Part shown: positions 10,640 through 22,164 of the stretch, one piece after another
Layout of the letters: each line of letters starts with the position of its first letter
Numbering within the stretch: the first letter of the stretch is position 1
Assembly: GCA_002786065.1 (NCBI GenBank)
Contig: NHNY01000019.1
Span: 186,001 to 250,000 of the forward strand
DNA from: Microcyclospora pomicola
Taxonomy: Eukaryota; Ascomycota; Dothideomycetes; Capnodiales
Length of the DNA: 64,000 nucleotides
Direction: 5' to 3'
Program-made: the position numbers and the translations under genes
Notes under the pieces: generated by a model
What the model was told of the DNA's origin: nothing
Database searches by the model: none
Seen by the model: the letters and a program-made list of their open reading frames with translations, nothing else

Positions 10640-13600
10640 GAGGATGATGGGGAGCAGGAGCTGGCGCCGTCGGCTGAGCGGATAAATGGCGTCCACCTAG
10701 ACGCAGGGAATTGGTAACTGCCGCGAGATCGATATTCGAAAGTCCTGTTCGTCTCTGCGGCCTCTCACGGACTGCGACCGCTACGCGCGTGATGCAGGAT
10801 GAAGTGGATGAACGACAACGGATGAAGAGGATGGTTGTTGCTGCTGTGCAGACGGACAGCAGTGCTGAATGGTCCGCGAGCGCGGTTGGACGCTTGCTAT
10901 GTAAGCTCTGAGCATGTCCCGTGCGCGGTGAGATCCTGCACCTGCTACCCCCAGTTCCGTACATATAATGGGGGCTCTCCCTTATGAACAGTACGGGAAG
11001 CTTCTCATCCTTCTCTCATCGTACATACCCTCACTCAGCCACCCTTCGACGCGAGTTCCCCATTCCAGCTGAGATGCACTGTCCATGATCCGTTCCATGC
11101 AGGCTGCGGTGACGTCTGCGTGCACTCTGCCATCCGTATGGCCCTTTTGCGACTGCGAGAGGACCGACATGAATCGCCCAATCGAACCAATTGAAGCTCT
11201 TCTCTGCTCCCCCTGTCACGTGAGCAGCCAACACCTGACGTCGATCAAAGGCCGCTAAGTTCAACTGTCGTCATGTTCTAGACCTCTGGCTTTTCTTGGC
11301 TGCATGGAGATACTCCGTACTTCTCTGCACGCGCATGGCTCCTCCGGATAATGTCCTTGTTCAGCAGCAGTGGGCCGCAGAGACCTGGGAAAACAAACTA
11401 TCAAGCGTCCATCCGAGCCATCATCGAGATCGCCTTACTACCGGCCGATTGCCAGTCTTTTCTGCTCAACGAACCGACCCTTGGTGCCTTGTTGCTTCTG
11501 CAAAATTGCGTCTCTGTAGATCGAGCGCGATCAAACTTGCCTCGGAGGACTTTCCTCTCACATGTCTCGACCTTGAATGCGCATTCCTTGGCGATCGTCA
11601 CCAACGTTGCGAATCCGAGGTCTCAATCCCACTCTTAATCGAGAGTACCAAGACAACCCCAGAACAAGGCGTGTGACTGCAGCATATTGCTGCTCACTTC
11701 CTTGTATGCACGTCATGCACCCTATCACAGTCGCCCATCTGGTTGGAACGGGGAAGCATAAAGCGGACTTGTTGGGCAGCGCCGCATTGGAACGCCATGG
11801 CGTGGAGCTCTGTCCAGTACACGGTGCGCGCCGGCACTTGAACCTCCCGCATCTCCGCTGCGCAAGTTTTGGGATGCTTCCGAACAAGCGAAATACCGGT
11901 GTGCACACATGTCAGACACTGGCTGGCAATGCTCGGGCCACGGTTGATATAGACAGGAAGACACCGCTAACTTACAGCATCCGCGCTCGACTGATAGACG
12001 ATTGAACTGCTGGCCTAATGCACGCTTCGCCTTTGTCATGTACACTGCAAGCCAGAGGGTCATCGATCACAGCGATGCAGCATGAAAGTTGCTGACATGT
12101 CCATCCAATTTTTGCATGCCTGGTCATCGTCGAGAAAGAACGATATGATATCCTCCAACGTTACGAACAATCGTCATGTATTCGGATTTCAATACCACGA
12201 TCGTTCCGTAGCGCTGTCACGTTTCCTGTACTAGGTCCCTTCACGGAAGGTCCTCAATGCACATGACAGGGATCTGAGCGCTCACTAGCCCGTCGAATCT
12301 CAGACATCCCGTCCGTGGTGAATCTGCCCGACAGATCGTAGATCTGATTCGATGTTCAGTCATGTCGCCCAGATCGGAAAGTGAGGCAGACTCACGTTCG
12401 AAAAATAGCTTTTCCGGACACGAATTTGACGGCGTCTGCGAGCAAACGTTTATTTGGAACCAGTCTGCTGTAAAGAGTAGAGGTTGAACTGAGTTGGTGC
12501 TAGAGCCAGATACGGTATGGCTGGCGTCCGTCACGACGTTGTCCGGATGTAGTCCTCCATCGACCTTGACTGCAGGCTCAATGGTGTTCCGAGAGGGAGT
12601 GCATGATAATGGGTTGTTGTCCTGGTAGACCTGCACACATTGGAAGTCTTTTCGATGCGTGCGCGATGTAAGGTGAGACAAGCCCTATGACGTGTGTTAT
12701 GTGTATAGGGCTACCCGGGGGTTTACTACATCTCAACACCATGACGCCTATGGCTGACATGGGCTGCCATGGGCTGAAAATACAACACTTGCGCTTCCAG
12801 TTGCGTTGGCATGTGCTTGAACAAGGCACCGGGACAAGTACAGACCAGCAGAGGTGGATGAGCAAATCCTCACGATGTGATCTAATGAGAGCGAATAGCT
12901 ATCTCATCGCAACGGCGTCGATTGCAAGCCAGAACACCAAGAGATCCGATGCATGCACTCTCGTATGTAGCATACGCATCCGCGTTCTTACGTGCCGCCA
13001 TGAGAGCAAGGTTCGAGAGATCGGACTGTAATAAAGCTTACTGGCCAATACCAATAACTGGTGTCTGCGCCGCATTCTCCTACAAATCTAGGTTCGGAAT
13101 CACGGTGTTTGTGTTAGCAGAAATAGTACCACGAGCTGAATACGGGCCCTGCACAACAGCTCACGGCAGGCTAGAATCCTTCGATCATCCATAATGGAAC
13201 GTAAGTGGCGGTGTGCTATGGTGGGCAGATGGTAAGAACTCGGTGCTGCATGAATAGAGTTCGCAAGGCCTCCCATTCACGTTTATTCTAATCTTAGGGA
13301 GAAGTCGTGCTAGCTACAAGCTGCTATGTCCCAGCATCTCGGCACGACCAGTGCACGATCTCATCTGCTACTACTGATGGGTGCCCTTCGTAAGCTTGGT
13401 ATCATCTTTGACCAAATAGACAACGTGACAGCCTCGATGTGGTCGCAAGGCTCAAGTGATCCTGGCCAGCATGAGCCAACTTGGGGCGGCGCGGTGTATG
13501 AACAATATTGGACTGTACAGTGCTGCAGATCCTACAGCCTTTGTTAATTGCGATCCCATCACAATTGTCACACTTGGGCATGCATCTTGATGTGCTTAAT

Positions 13601-14169
13601 TTGGATATGCCGCAGACAAGTTTCAGTACTGCACGGTAGCCAACTTAATGTACCCAAGGCCAAGACCTGGTGTTGGGGTCTGTAGTCACAAGCCGTCGAC
13701 AGGGATCATGCCTGTTTATAAGCACCACCTGAGCATAGCAGGCAAATTGCTAGAGCCGGCTTCACGAGGTGGCTCGCGAAGTATGGTCAGTTCAATGTGC
13801 CTTTGAAAACAATCCAACAGCACGTCTATTACCGATGTACATGTACGTTTCACAAAGAGCGCTACAGATACCAATATCTGGAGTTGTGAATCAGGTTCAA
13901 TGCCGAGACACCGTCGTAAGGTGCACACGCAATGGAGAGATGCGCTATGAGGCTATTTTAATGGCTTACGTACGACACGACTTCACGTCCATAGCCACTC
14001 ACCAAGCACGTCCACGACCATGTTTTGTATCCATGGAATGCTATGTGCTGCCACCAGTCATTCATGAAACTGTTCATTCTTGGCACCTGATCTGATGCAG
14101 ACTTCACCGATCACCGCCACTTAGAGCAGTGGTTGGAAGCCATTCGCGCCCATCGCCAACGCCGCAGCC
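10640..14169. other. 3.5-kb gene-poor interval
   Basis: No gene could be supported here on either strand. The frames are short and lack family motifs. A TATA-like ACATATAAT lies at 10961-10969 upstream of the minus-strand Zn2Cys6 gene, but at over 300 bp from its ATG its role is unclear. The right end should contain the rhomboid promoter. There are no tandem arrays or obvious terminal repeats. Confidence 0.4.
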
Positions 14170-15752
14170 ATGGCAGCTAACGATTACCGCCACGATGATT
14201 CCTACTCCCCTTCGCCGATTCATGCCTATTCCTCCACCACAGCTCCTCAATTTGCAACAAGCCCATATCACGACTATTCCGATGATGCGCGATCGCAACA
14301 CACCACCGCTGCATCACCGTTCGATGATCGCGTATACCCGTATGCGCAACGAAACGCCCCACAACGATCCAGAAGCGACAGAAGCGATGATGTAGATCCT
14401 TTTCAAGACGAGAATGCTATACCGATGAACGGGAGGAAGAATGTGATGGAGTCCACCACAAGCGTGGCTCCTATGCTGCCACATGAGATGGATGACCCCT
14501 TCGTTAGAGACATAGACCCCCAAAAGCAAACGCGGAGGAGTCAGCCGGCGAGGTGGTTCAAGGGAAAGATCACATGGGTGGTCTATGTCTTGACTGTCGT
14601 CCAGTTGGTTGTATTTATCGTGGAGATTGTCAAGAATGGTGAGTAGACATGTGTGGAATACTGAAATGGGCCAAAGTGCTGACCATTTATTGTGCAGCTA
14701 CTTTGACGAAATCGCCTATTGAGATACATCCTTCGTTCAATCCCATGATCGGGCCGTCCCCATATGTACTAATCAACATGGGTTCTCGATACCAACCCTG
14801 CATGCACAACATGCCAAACGTCCAAAACGCCTCAGAGACGATTTCTTGGCCATGTCCCAATGCCACCTCGACGACTGGCGATAGTGTGACATGCTCGTTG
14901 TCTGATCTATGCGGCTTCAATGGCGTTCCAAACCCCCACGTTGGCGGCAGCATCAACGACATGCCGGCTCCGAACCAATGGTGGCGGTTCATTGTGCCCA
15001 TCTTTCTCCACGCCGGTATCATTCACATTGGGTTCAACCTGCTTCTCCAGATGACTCTCGGCCGTGACGTGGAGCGTTTGATCGGCAGCATCCGTTTTGC
15101 GCTGGTCTATTTTGCATCGGGCATATTTGGCTTTGTGCTGGGTGGGAATTTCGCCGCGAGTGGTATCGCCTCCTGCGGCTGCTCAGGCTCGCTTTTCGGA
15201 ATCCTCGCCATCACCCTTCTCGACTTGCTTTACACATGGAAAGATCGGACGGGGCCGATCAAAGATCTGCTGTTCATTGGTGTCGATGTCATCATTGCTT
15301 TCATACTTGGTCTGCTCCCTGGCCTTGACAATTTCTCCCACATTGGAGGGTTCCTCATGGGTCTTGTGCTGGGCATATGCATTCTGCGCTCGCCAGCTGC
15401 CTTCACTCGTCGCCCAGCTACGGATGACGCCCGCCCAGTACGATATTCTGGCATTTCCGCCCCTACCGCCCATGCTGGCCCTGCCAACGACGGAATGAAG
15501 GCTTTTCTCAAGTCGCCTCTGACGTTCTTCCAGCACCGCCGTGGAGTCTGGTGGGGTTGGTGGGTGATTCGTGCTCTGATGCTGGTCGGCTGCCTGGTTG
15601 GCTTCATCCTCTTGTTGAAGAACTTCTACGTCTGGCGAACGACATGCGGCTGGTGTAAGTACCTCTCATGTTTACCCGTGACCGTCGGCAACACGAATTG
15701 GTGCAATGTGGGTAATCTGGACTTTACGCCGAATACTTCCGGTAGCACATAA
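14170..15752 (+). CDS. Rhomboid-family intramembrane serine protease
   Basis: Two exons, 14170-14638 and 14698-15752, are split by a 59-nt intron (GTGAGT...TTGTGCAG). The product is about 507 residues. Residues 1-130 form a disordered, Ser/Tyr/Asp-rich cytosolic region. A first membrane helix (WVVYVLTVVQLVVFIVEIV) follows, then a luminal loop with several cysteines and a multi-helix rhomboid core. The core shows the HxxFN-type helix (HAGIIHIGFNLLLQMTLG), the catalytic serine in GCSGSLFGI, and the partner histidine in NFSHIGGFLMG. A last helix precedes a Cys-rich tail (CGWCKYLSCLPV...NWC). It should cleave membrane proteins within the bilayer, probably in the secretory pathway. The residue before the catalytic Ser is Cys (GCSG) rather than the commoner Ala, which keeps the GxSG rule. 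Confidence 0.95.
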
Positions 15753-16265
15753 GGAACCTCCAACGCGGCCTTTGTCCAAAAAGCGTGGATCGAATTCTTG
15801 TACAAGGCACCAACTTCTTTTATTTCCCTGAGGGATGGTGGGTGACTGCATAATCAGCTACCGTAGAGAGGCAGACCTGATCATAGAGGACTCGAGGTTT
15901 AGGGGATGCGGTTATGAATCGGCGATTGGGAATGCTTAAGCGCGGAGTCCACCACTACTGATTATCTCATAGCGCCGGTGAATAACTGTTGGGAAATTAT
16001 AGAATAGCATATCTGGTCTATGGCGTCCGTACGTGTGCATTACAAAACGAATTACTGGCAGATCATTAGGGCATTCTTCGACATAAAGCGAACCTTCAGC
16101 TCTCGAATGTTCTTCTCAAGTGGTCGTGTAGATTCTGTATCCTTCAAATATCGACACATTAGGTATTTTATACACCACCAGCCAAATTAATAAAGCGTTC
16201 CAGCTCGTTTCCCTGCGTTCCTGTACAAGCCACTATGCAAACCTCCTCGCCCTTATGTCCAACAC
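15753..16265. other. Intergenic between facing 3' ends
   Basis: This stretch separates the rhomboid stop from the stop of the minus-strand SigF-like gene and should hold both 3' UTRs. It is more AT-rich than its surroundings around 16080-16200. No coding signal is seen. Confidence 0.4.
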
Positions 16266-17079
16266 TCAAGTGATCACCTGCATATTCCCAAACTGCTCCG
16301 TCGTCGCCGTTGTCGTGTGCGCTCTCCCCGGAGCCACGCCGTTATTTCCGAACTCCACCAGTAGCTTCGCATGGCCCTCATCGTGATGCTTCGCGCTGCT
16401 TCCCGTCCCATTCACCGCCTTCCGCTCGTTGTACTGCTCCTGTTCTCTCGCTTCATCCTTTCTCGCTCCCCGCAGCGAATACAGCTGTTCGGCCCACGTA
16501 ACCGGCGCACCGAACAAAGCCAGCAGGACGCAGAAGAACGTGGCGACGAAATGCCAGAGCAGGACCGCGGTGCTGCCGATTCCCCACGGGGCGACGAAGC
16601 GGACGAACTGGTCGACTTGGTACAGGTCGTTCTGCGACTGGATGTAGTACTTCGAGGACTTGGCGGGCTGCGTGAGCTGCAACACGGTCACCAGCCGGAC
16701 GGGCGCGCGGTAGAAGGGTATGAACCAGACGGCGAAGACTTGCGAGATGTCGACGTACATGGTTAGATTGGAGGAGTCGTAGGCTAGGTTGGAGGTCAGC
16801 TTCCCCTAGTTATCGACCAGATGTATACAGGCGATGCATTGCGGTCTACCTACCGACGCCGTTGATGGTTAGGTCGATCCGAGGACTCATCACCTTATAC
16901 CATCGGAAGATCGCATGAATCAGCAAGCGACTGCCCTCAAAGGAGCCGGTGCGGCAGAAAGGATGCGTGAACGAGGCATTGGAGGTGAAGTACGCATTGA
17001 TGGTCTCTTCTTGCACTTTGGGCGAGCCCTGGGTGAGTTTGTGGACTACATCGTGGATTTCGTTGACTGGGTCGTCCAT
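16266..17079 (-). CDS. SigF-like NTF2-like domain membrane protein
   Basis: Two exons, 17079-16854 and 16783-16266, are joined across a 70-nt intron (GTAGGT...CCTAG with branch GCTGACC ten bases before the acceptor). This splice gives NGV-AYDSSNLTMYVDISQVF in phase 1; the nearer ACTAG acceptor breaks the frame. The product is about 247 residues. The first 75 residues match the NTF2-like fold of the fungal SigF-like family (YFTSNASFTHPFCR, RWYKVMSPRID). Then come FAVWFIPFYRAPVRLVTVLQL and a membrane helix (STAVLLWHFVATFFCVLLALFG), with a polar tail. The biochemical role of the family is not established. It shares a 348-bp promoter with the divergent monooxygenase gene, so joint regulation is possible. 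Confidence 0.85.
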
Positions 17080-17427
17080 CTCGGATTTGTTGACCCCGGA
17101 GGATGGTAGCTGTGCTCCAGATCTTGCCCCTGCAGTTGCGAATGCTGTGACTGGTAAGATTGCGACTGAGCGAGAGTGTGGGAATAGTTGGCGATGCTGT
17201 CACATGCTAAATTGGGTGCACGGGTATGGACGGATGACATCACGTTGGTGTAACTGCAGGAACACGTTTTTTCCCATGTGATTGTGGATCCTCCGAAGCA
17301 CCCGTACCCAGCTTTGGGTGGCTGGCACCAACTCAACAGTTTATTAGATGGGAGAACATCTTCTTTGACCTCGGGTTGAGCTCTGTTCCTGTTCTTGTCA
17401 TTCTCGCGACTCGCCCGGCGTTCTACA
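17080..17427. promoter_or_regulatory. Shared divergent promoter, SigF-like gene and FMO
   Basis: These 348 bp separate two ATGs that point away from each other. Both promoters must fit here or overlap. I saw no strong TATA box or clear binding-site array. Confidence 0.5.
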
Positions 17428-18969
17428 ATGGCGATACTTCGCGCTGTCCAGAAAGTGGTCAATGAGCCCTTCCATTGGATCTTTATGGTGATCCAGTACT
17501 TCTTGGATCTCATCTTCTCGCCCTCGCCACCAACTCCGCAGACTGAGCTGTCACGGCCCAAGATCGCGATCATTGGGGCAGGTCTTACGGGAGTATCGTC
17601 CGCGAGCCATTGCGTCGGCCACGGATTTGATGTCACCCTCTTCGAGGCCGGTCCTCGCAAAAGCCTGGGCGGCATCTGGGCCAAGGTAAACAACACCTCG
17701 GGACTTCAGATCCATTCTGTCATGTATCGCTTTCATCCAAGTGTCAAGTGGCAGAGAGGCTACCCTGATCGCCAGCAAATCGTCCGCCAGATCACCGAAG
17801 TCTGGAAGAAGTACGGTCTCGAGGACAAGACCAAGTTTGACACCAAGGTCGAGAAGGTCTACAAGGACGCCCAGGGACGCTGGATCATCAATGACCCTTC
17901 CAAAGGCCGTTTCGATGGTGTTATTGCGTGTGTGGGCACCTGCGGGGATCCGAAGATGCCACGCATGAAGGGCCAAGAAGACTTCCAAGGCGAGATCTTC
18001 CATTCCTCTGCGCTCGACGGCAAAGATGCCAAGGGAAAGAAAGTCCTCGTTATTGGTGGAGGAGCTTCGGCCGTTGAGGCTTTGGAATTTGCCGCGCATG
18101 AAGACGCCGAAAAAACATATGTGCTTTCACGGAGTGAGAAATGGATCATCCCTCGCAATCCCATCATCGACGTCCTGCTCTCTTTGAACATCTTCGGCGC
18201 TGAAACCCCATTCTCCTTCATCCCGGAAAGCCTCCTTCGTCTGTTCTTCTACCGTGATCTGAGAGATATCGCGCCTCCACCAGGAAGTGGCAAAGGACTC
18301 TTCACGGAGACTCCCATGGTCAATAACGATGTACTCGAGCAGATCCGGGACGGCAAGGCCGAGTGGGTGCGTGGAGATATCGTTCGCTTCACCAAAGACG
18401 GAATCCTGTTCAATTATCGCAACCAGGGCGTACCTAAAGGCGGGCCAGGTAAACAGGCAGAAATCAAAGGCGACATGGCGATTCTCGCCACTGGCTACGA
18501 AAGACCATCTCTCGACTTCCTCCCCGACGACTGTTTCGAGAAGGACTACGAGCCACCGAACTGGTACCTTCAAGTCTTTCCTCCCAAGCATATGGACATT
18601 TGTGCAAATAACTGCACCTACGTCAACGCCATCGGTACCGTGGGCAACTACCATATCGGAATCTACACGCGCTTCCTGCTCATGTTTCTCGTTGACCCGC
18701 TTGCTCAGCCCAACGAGGGCTTGATGAAAACCTGGATCGACTTTACTCGATGGGTCAAGCAGCGTGCCCCGACTGGTGCATTCGAGTTCTTCACGTACGC
18801 CGAACTCATCTACTGGTTCGTGTTTGTGATCGTCATCAACCCTTTCCGTTGGAAGTGGGCGCCTTTTGTGCTGATGGGGATTGGTGCCGCGTTGCCGAGG
18901 ACGATCGTGGAACAAGAGAACAAAATCAGAGCTATCAATGGCACTGGCGGGCGGAAGAAGACTAGCTAG
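17428..18969 (+). CDS. Flavin-containing monooxygenase-like FAD/NAD(P)-binding protein
   Basis: A single exon encodes 513 residues. The start is the ATG at 17428; the 11 codons upstream in frame begin with TTG. A hydrophobic segment at about residues 17-31 may anchor the N-terminus. The FAD Rossmann motif GAGLTG is at residues 50-55, followed by FEAG and the conserved GGIW. An FMO-type signature (FQGEIFHSS) and a second dinucleotide motif (VIGGGASAVEAL) come mid-protein, and the typical ATGYERP turn later. The C-terminal 70 residues contain a membrane stretch (ELIYWFVFVIVINPF). It likely oxygenates a small hydrophobic substrate at a membrane. The substrate is unknown, and a Baeyer-Villiger type reaction cannot be excluded. 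Confidence 0.93.
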   Translation: MAILRAVQKVVNEPFHWIFMVIQYFLDLIFSPSPPTPQTELSRPKIAIIGAGLTGVSSASHCVGHGFDVTLFEAGPRKSLGGIWAKVNNTSGLQIHSVMYRFHPSVKWQRGYPDRQQIVRQITEVWKKYGLEDKTKFDTKVEKVYKDAQGRWIINDPSKGRFDGVIACVGTCGDPKMPRMKGQEDFQGEIFHSSALDGKDAKGKKVLVIGGGASAVEALEFAAHEDAEKTYVLSRSEKWIIPRNPIIDVLLSLNIFGAETPFSFIPESLLRLFFYRDLRDIAPPPGSGKGLFTETPMVNNDVLEQIRDGKAEWVRGDIVRFTKDGILFNYRNQGVPKGGPGKQAEIKGDMAILATGYERPSLDFLPDDCFEKDYEPPNWYLQVFPPKHMDICANNCTYVNAIGTVGNYHIGIYTRFLLMFLVDPLAQPNEGLMKTWIDFTRWVKQRAPTGAFEFFTYAELIYWFVFVIVINPFRWKWAPFVLMGIGAALPRTIVEQENKIRAINGTGGRKKTS

Positions 18970-19307
18970 CTGATGAGTATGGCTGTCAGATGTCGTCCAA
19001 CGGTAGAAGAATAACGACAAAAGATCAAATGTAGGATAAGATGGCTTGATAGACTGGCAATCATATGTGTACATGACCTCAAATTCCTCGCCGGACCTTA
19101 CTTGCAGATCGGAACCGTGATTATCAACGCCGACCCGAGCGGCATCAAATTTCGTACATTAACGTAGGCATTGGCATATGCATTGTGTCTCTACACATGA
19201 GGACAATAAATGACTGGATATCTAGCACATACCTGCACTTTACTCGTGTTTGCGCGGCTTAGCTCACGCTTCAGCAAATGCCAGCGTGCGCAAAGCTCGC
19301 GACTCGA
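18970..19307. other. Intergenic between facing 3' ends
   Basis: A short stretch between the FMO stop and the stop of the minus-strand gene ending at 19308. It presumably holds two 3' UTRs; nothing else is seen. Confidence 0.4.
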
Positions 19308-20653
19308 TTACAGATTCTCCACCAAAATCCACAACAACTTGGCCGCCTTCTTCTCCTCCTTCTCCTTCATCTTTCCATGTTTCTCTTGTCTCTCTTTACT
19401 TTTCTTGCGCTGATCCTTCCCAGAGTCGTTCCGCGCCTTGTCCAGTTTGCTGACCTCTTTGTCGAACTCCTTCTCCACTTTGTGGATCTCCTCCTCGCGT
19501 TTCCGCTCGACCTTCTCGGCGTTCTTGGGTTTCTTGAGCCGCTCGGATTCCGCCTTGTAGTTTATCTTGGCGATCTCGTGGTCGCGTTCCAGCACTTCCT
19601 TGTTGTACTTGCGCTCCATCTTCGAGAGGTCTTTTTCGGAGAGAGCTTTTTCAGATCCGTGTTGGGAATCTCTGCTGGGTGATCTGCCCGTGCGGGGGAC
19701 CTGCTCTGCCAGATACTTCTCCCGGTCTTTCATCGCTTTCTCCTCCTGCTTGGTGATGTTCTTCTGCTGCTGTGAGGCACAAAGCTTGTCCAATGCGTTG
19801 CTCGGTTCGCTCGGCGGAGGCACGTCGAAGGTCACTGGCTCTGTGTAGCCATGCAGAGCTGCTAGCCTACGCTGTTGGAGGCTCATGTCTCCACTCGTTT
19901 CAATGGGATGGGTGAGCGGAGCTTCAGGGCCCAGACCCAATTTCAGTCGTAGAGCATCGCCAGTCACGATCTGCATCATTAGGCCTCTGGGATTGAAGAA
20001 ATCCTCGTTCGACTTGTCTATGAACATCTTGCCCCGTGTTTTGGACAGAACCACATTGCCAAGCTTGGAGACGAGCTGGATCCCGCCGCTGATGGCCTGA
20101 GCGTGGTGGTATGGGATCAGCCCTACCAGGGCTCCGGCAGCATCAAGAGCTTGAAGTGGCGGACTGGAAGAAGAAACGATGTTGAGGTTATCGATGAACT
20201 CTGTGAACTCCCGGATCGATACCCCTTTGGCCTCTAGAGCGGGGGAGTAGGCTCGCGAGAAGGGCATACCGAGACCAATGGCGACTTGAGGGATGGCGAC
20301 AGGAAGCCGAAGGCGGTGCTCGCGTGAGTGCGAGGGCGGCGCATGGTGTGTGAATCCTAACGCTCGTCTGAGAATTGCATCGCTGCTTTCTTCCTCAGAT
20401 AGTGACGAGTTGCGGCTATCTTTTGGGACACTACCATCATTCTGCGAGCCATTCCCGGACTGGCCATATTCTGGACGGCTTTGATGAGCATCGGTCTCAT
20501 AGGATGGATTCTGGTTCGTGTTCAAGGTCTGGGAGTATGCAGGGGGAGGTCGAGTGGGAACTGTCGAGCGTGGGTGTACGAATCCTCGTGGCCGCTCTGC
20601 CCATACGTTGAATGCAACATGTTCTGCTGCGATGGAAACTGCTGGTAGGCCAT
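19308..20653 (-). CDS. Conserved ascomycete protein of unknown function, 5' end unresolved
   Basis: The main frame ends at a TAA at 19308 and is open up past 20525, where it has no ATG (its first codon there is TTG). The N-terminal half has a conserved, partly hydrophobic region (RALGFTH, RLRLPVAIPQVAIGLGMPF, FIDNLNIVSSSSPPLQ, GALVGLIPYHHAQA, NPRGLMMQIVTGDALR) that I know only from hypothetical fungal proteins. The C-terminal 130 residues are highly charged Lys/Glu/Arg and probably helical. An ATG at 20653 opens a coding-like stretch (MAYQQFPSQQNM...GQSGHEDS) in a different frame that runs to 20522. A short intron or a frame break must connect the two. I tested several GT/AG pairs and none is convincing, so the first exon is tentative. 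It is not recognised as an enzyme. Confidence 0.72.
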
Positions 20654-22164
20654 AGCAAATGTAGTGTAGGGGCAGAGTAGCGAAGAGATCTCCTTGATGC
20701 GAACGATGAGATATATCAAGCCTCCAGCATCCTCATCCTCGTCCTCCAGAGGTTCACGCCACCACGCAAACGAGGGTCAACCCACGCTGTTCCATCGCTC
20801 GCTAGGCTCCAAAATACGGTATACGCCGCATGCTCCCCGCCTGATTCTGCTCTTCATACATGTTGTCTTCACGGCAGTCAGCAAATCGGAAGATCATGGT
20901 GTGCGATTCGTAGCGGTTTCCTGTCAGGCGTCCAGCCGGCCTGACGCGCTTAGCACACACTTACTACATGATCGGCGGTGCGTCAACCATTTGCTATGCG
21001 CCGTCTTATCAGCAGTCTGCTGATCAAGACCATATAACGTGGTCAAAGACCCAAGGGCCCCTGTTCTGTATGTGTGCCGTCGGACCTTTCCACCGAGCTG
21101 TGGCAACGCGGCTGAGGGCGCCACGCTCCTTTAGTAAAACGACGTCAGGCATCAATCAAAATCACGTATCACTTTGGCTGCTGGCAAACCACAATACTCA
21201 TCGGCATGCATATTGATGTCGGCAACTCGCTGAGACAGGGCAGCTTGCGATCAGCACATAGCTACCTTACGATACCTGAAGTAGCTACCACAACACGAGT
21301 CTCGAAAGCGTTACACAACTACTGCCGTCATGACCGTACAGCAAACATGGACCGTCCAGGTCGTACACTGGCTGCCAGACACCGCATCACAGAATGTTAG
21401 ATTCCATTTGGAGGCAGTCTGTATATGCTGTGGCTCATCTCAAGACGGTGCGAAGACTGTGTATACATCAGGTAATTCGCGAAATACCGTACGAGGCCAT
21501 TCCTAGCATTACGAAGGCCTCCTCGGGATGATGAAGGTATACCTGCATAGACAACTCCTACTTGAGCCCTCATTAATCCTGCCGCCGCCACTTCGCAGAA
21601 CAGACCCTCGACTTCTTTACGATACATCGTGCAGATGCTAAGCTTTCAATGGGCTTGTCGTAAAACTAGGTATTCTATGCTGCAGGGACAGCAACCAGCA
21701 ATCCAGAGCGCAGGGCCTTTCCATCGTAACGTAACTTGTACAATATTACACACACAACGTGACAAGCAACTTCGGAAGTCCACATCTCTCCACCCGACGT
21801 TATGCCGCAAACGTGTCAGATCGCTTGTCGGACACATATGTGACACCGGAGCACGACTTCAAGGGCTTAGTACACCGCTGTGGATTGTCGCATTCATTGT
21901 CGAAGACACCACTGCGGAGACCTACGAAACTGTGGCACGTTTTGTCCGAAGCGTAAACGGCTATCACCACATATCGCATCCCACGACTCGCAGGGATGAT
22001 GGTCAGTGTTGTACTTGTGCAGGTAGGTTGTGACCTGTAGCATGTCATTTGGTACAGTTGTCTGTTTCGCCATGCTTTATCTACCTTTGAGACAATCATG
22101 ATCTTCGAGCAGTACTTCTTCTATGATTTACAGAGACTGTCATCTAGCTCTACCCCTCGATACG
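20654..22164. other. 1.5-kb intergenic stretch
   Basis: The stretch lies upstream of both the minus-strand gene at 20653 and the plus-strand reading frame at 22165, so it may hold divergent promoters. No RNA gene, repeat or coding signal was found. Confidence 0.4.

Noticed and set aside
10640-10696. Longer N-terminus for the Zn2Cys6 regulator
   Set aside because: It begins with GTG; the ATG at 10639 gives a normal zinc-cluster start.
16800-16810. ACTAG acceptor for the SigF-like intron
   Set aside because: It breaks the reading frame; the acceptor at 16784 keeps frame and sits the right distance from a CTGAC branch site.
17395-17427. Longer N-terminus for the monooxygenase
   Set aside because: The extension begins with TTG and contains no ATG; the first ATG is at 17428.
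18127-19074. 315-codon open frame antisense to the monooxygenase
   Set aside because: It lies entirely opposite a well-supported gene, has no family motifs, and arises from codon bias of the sense strand.
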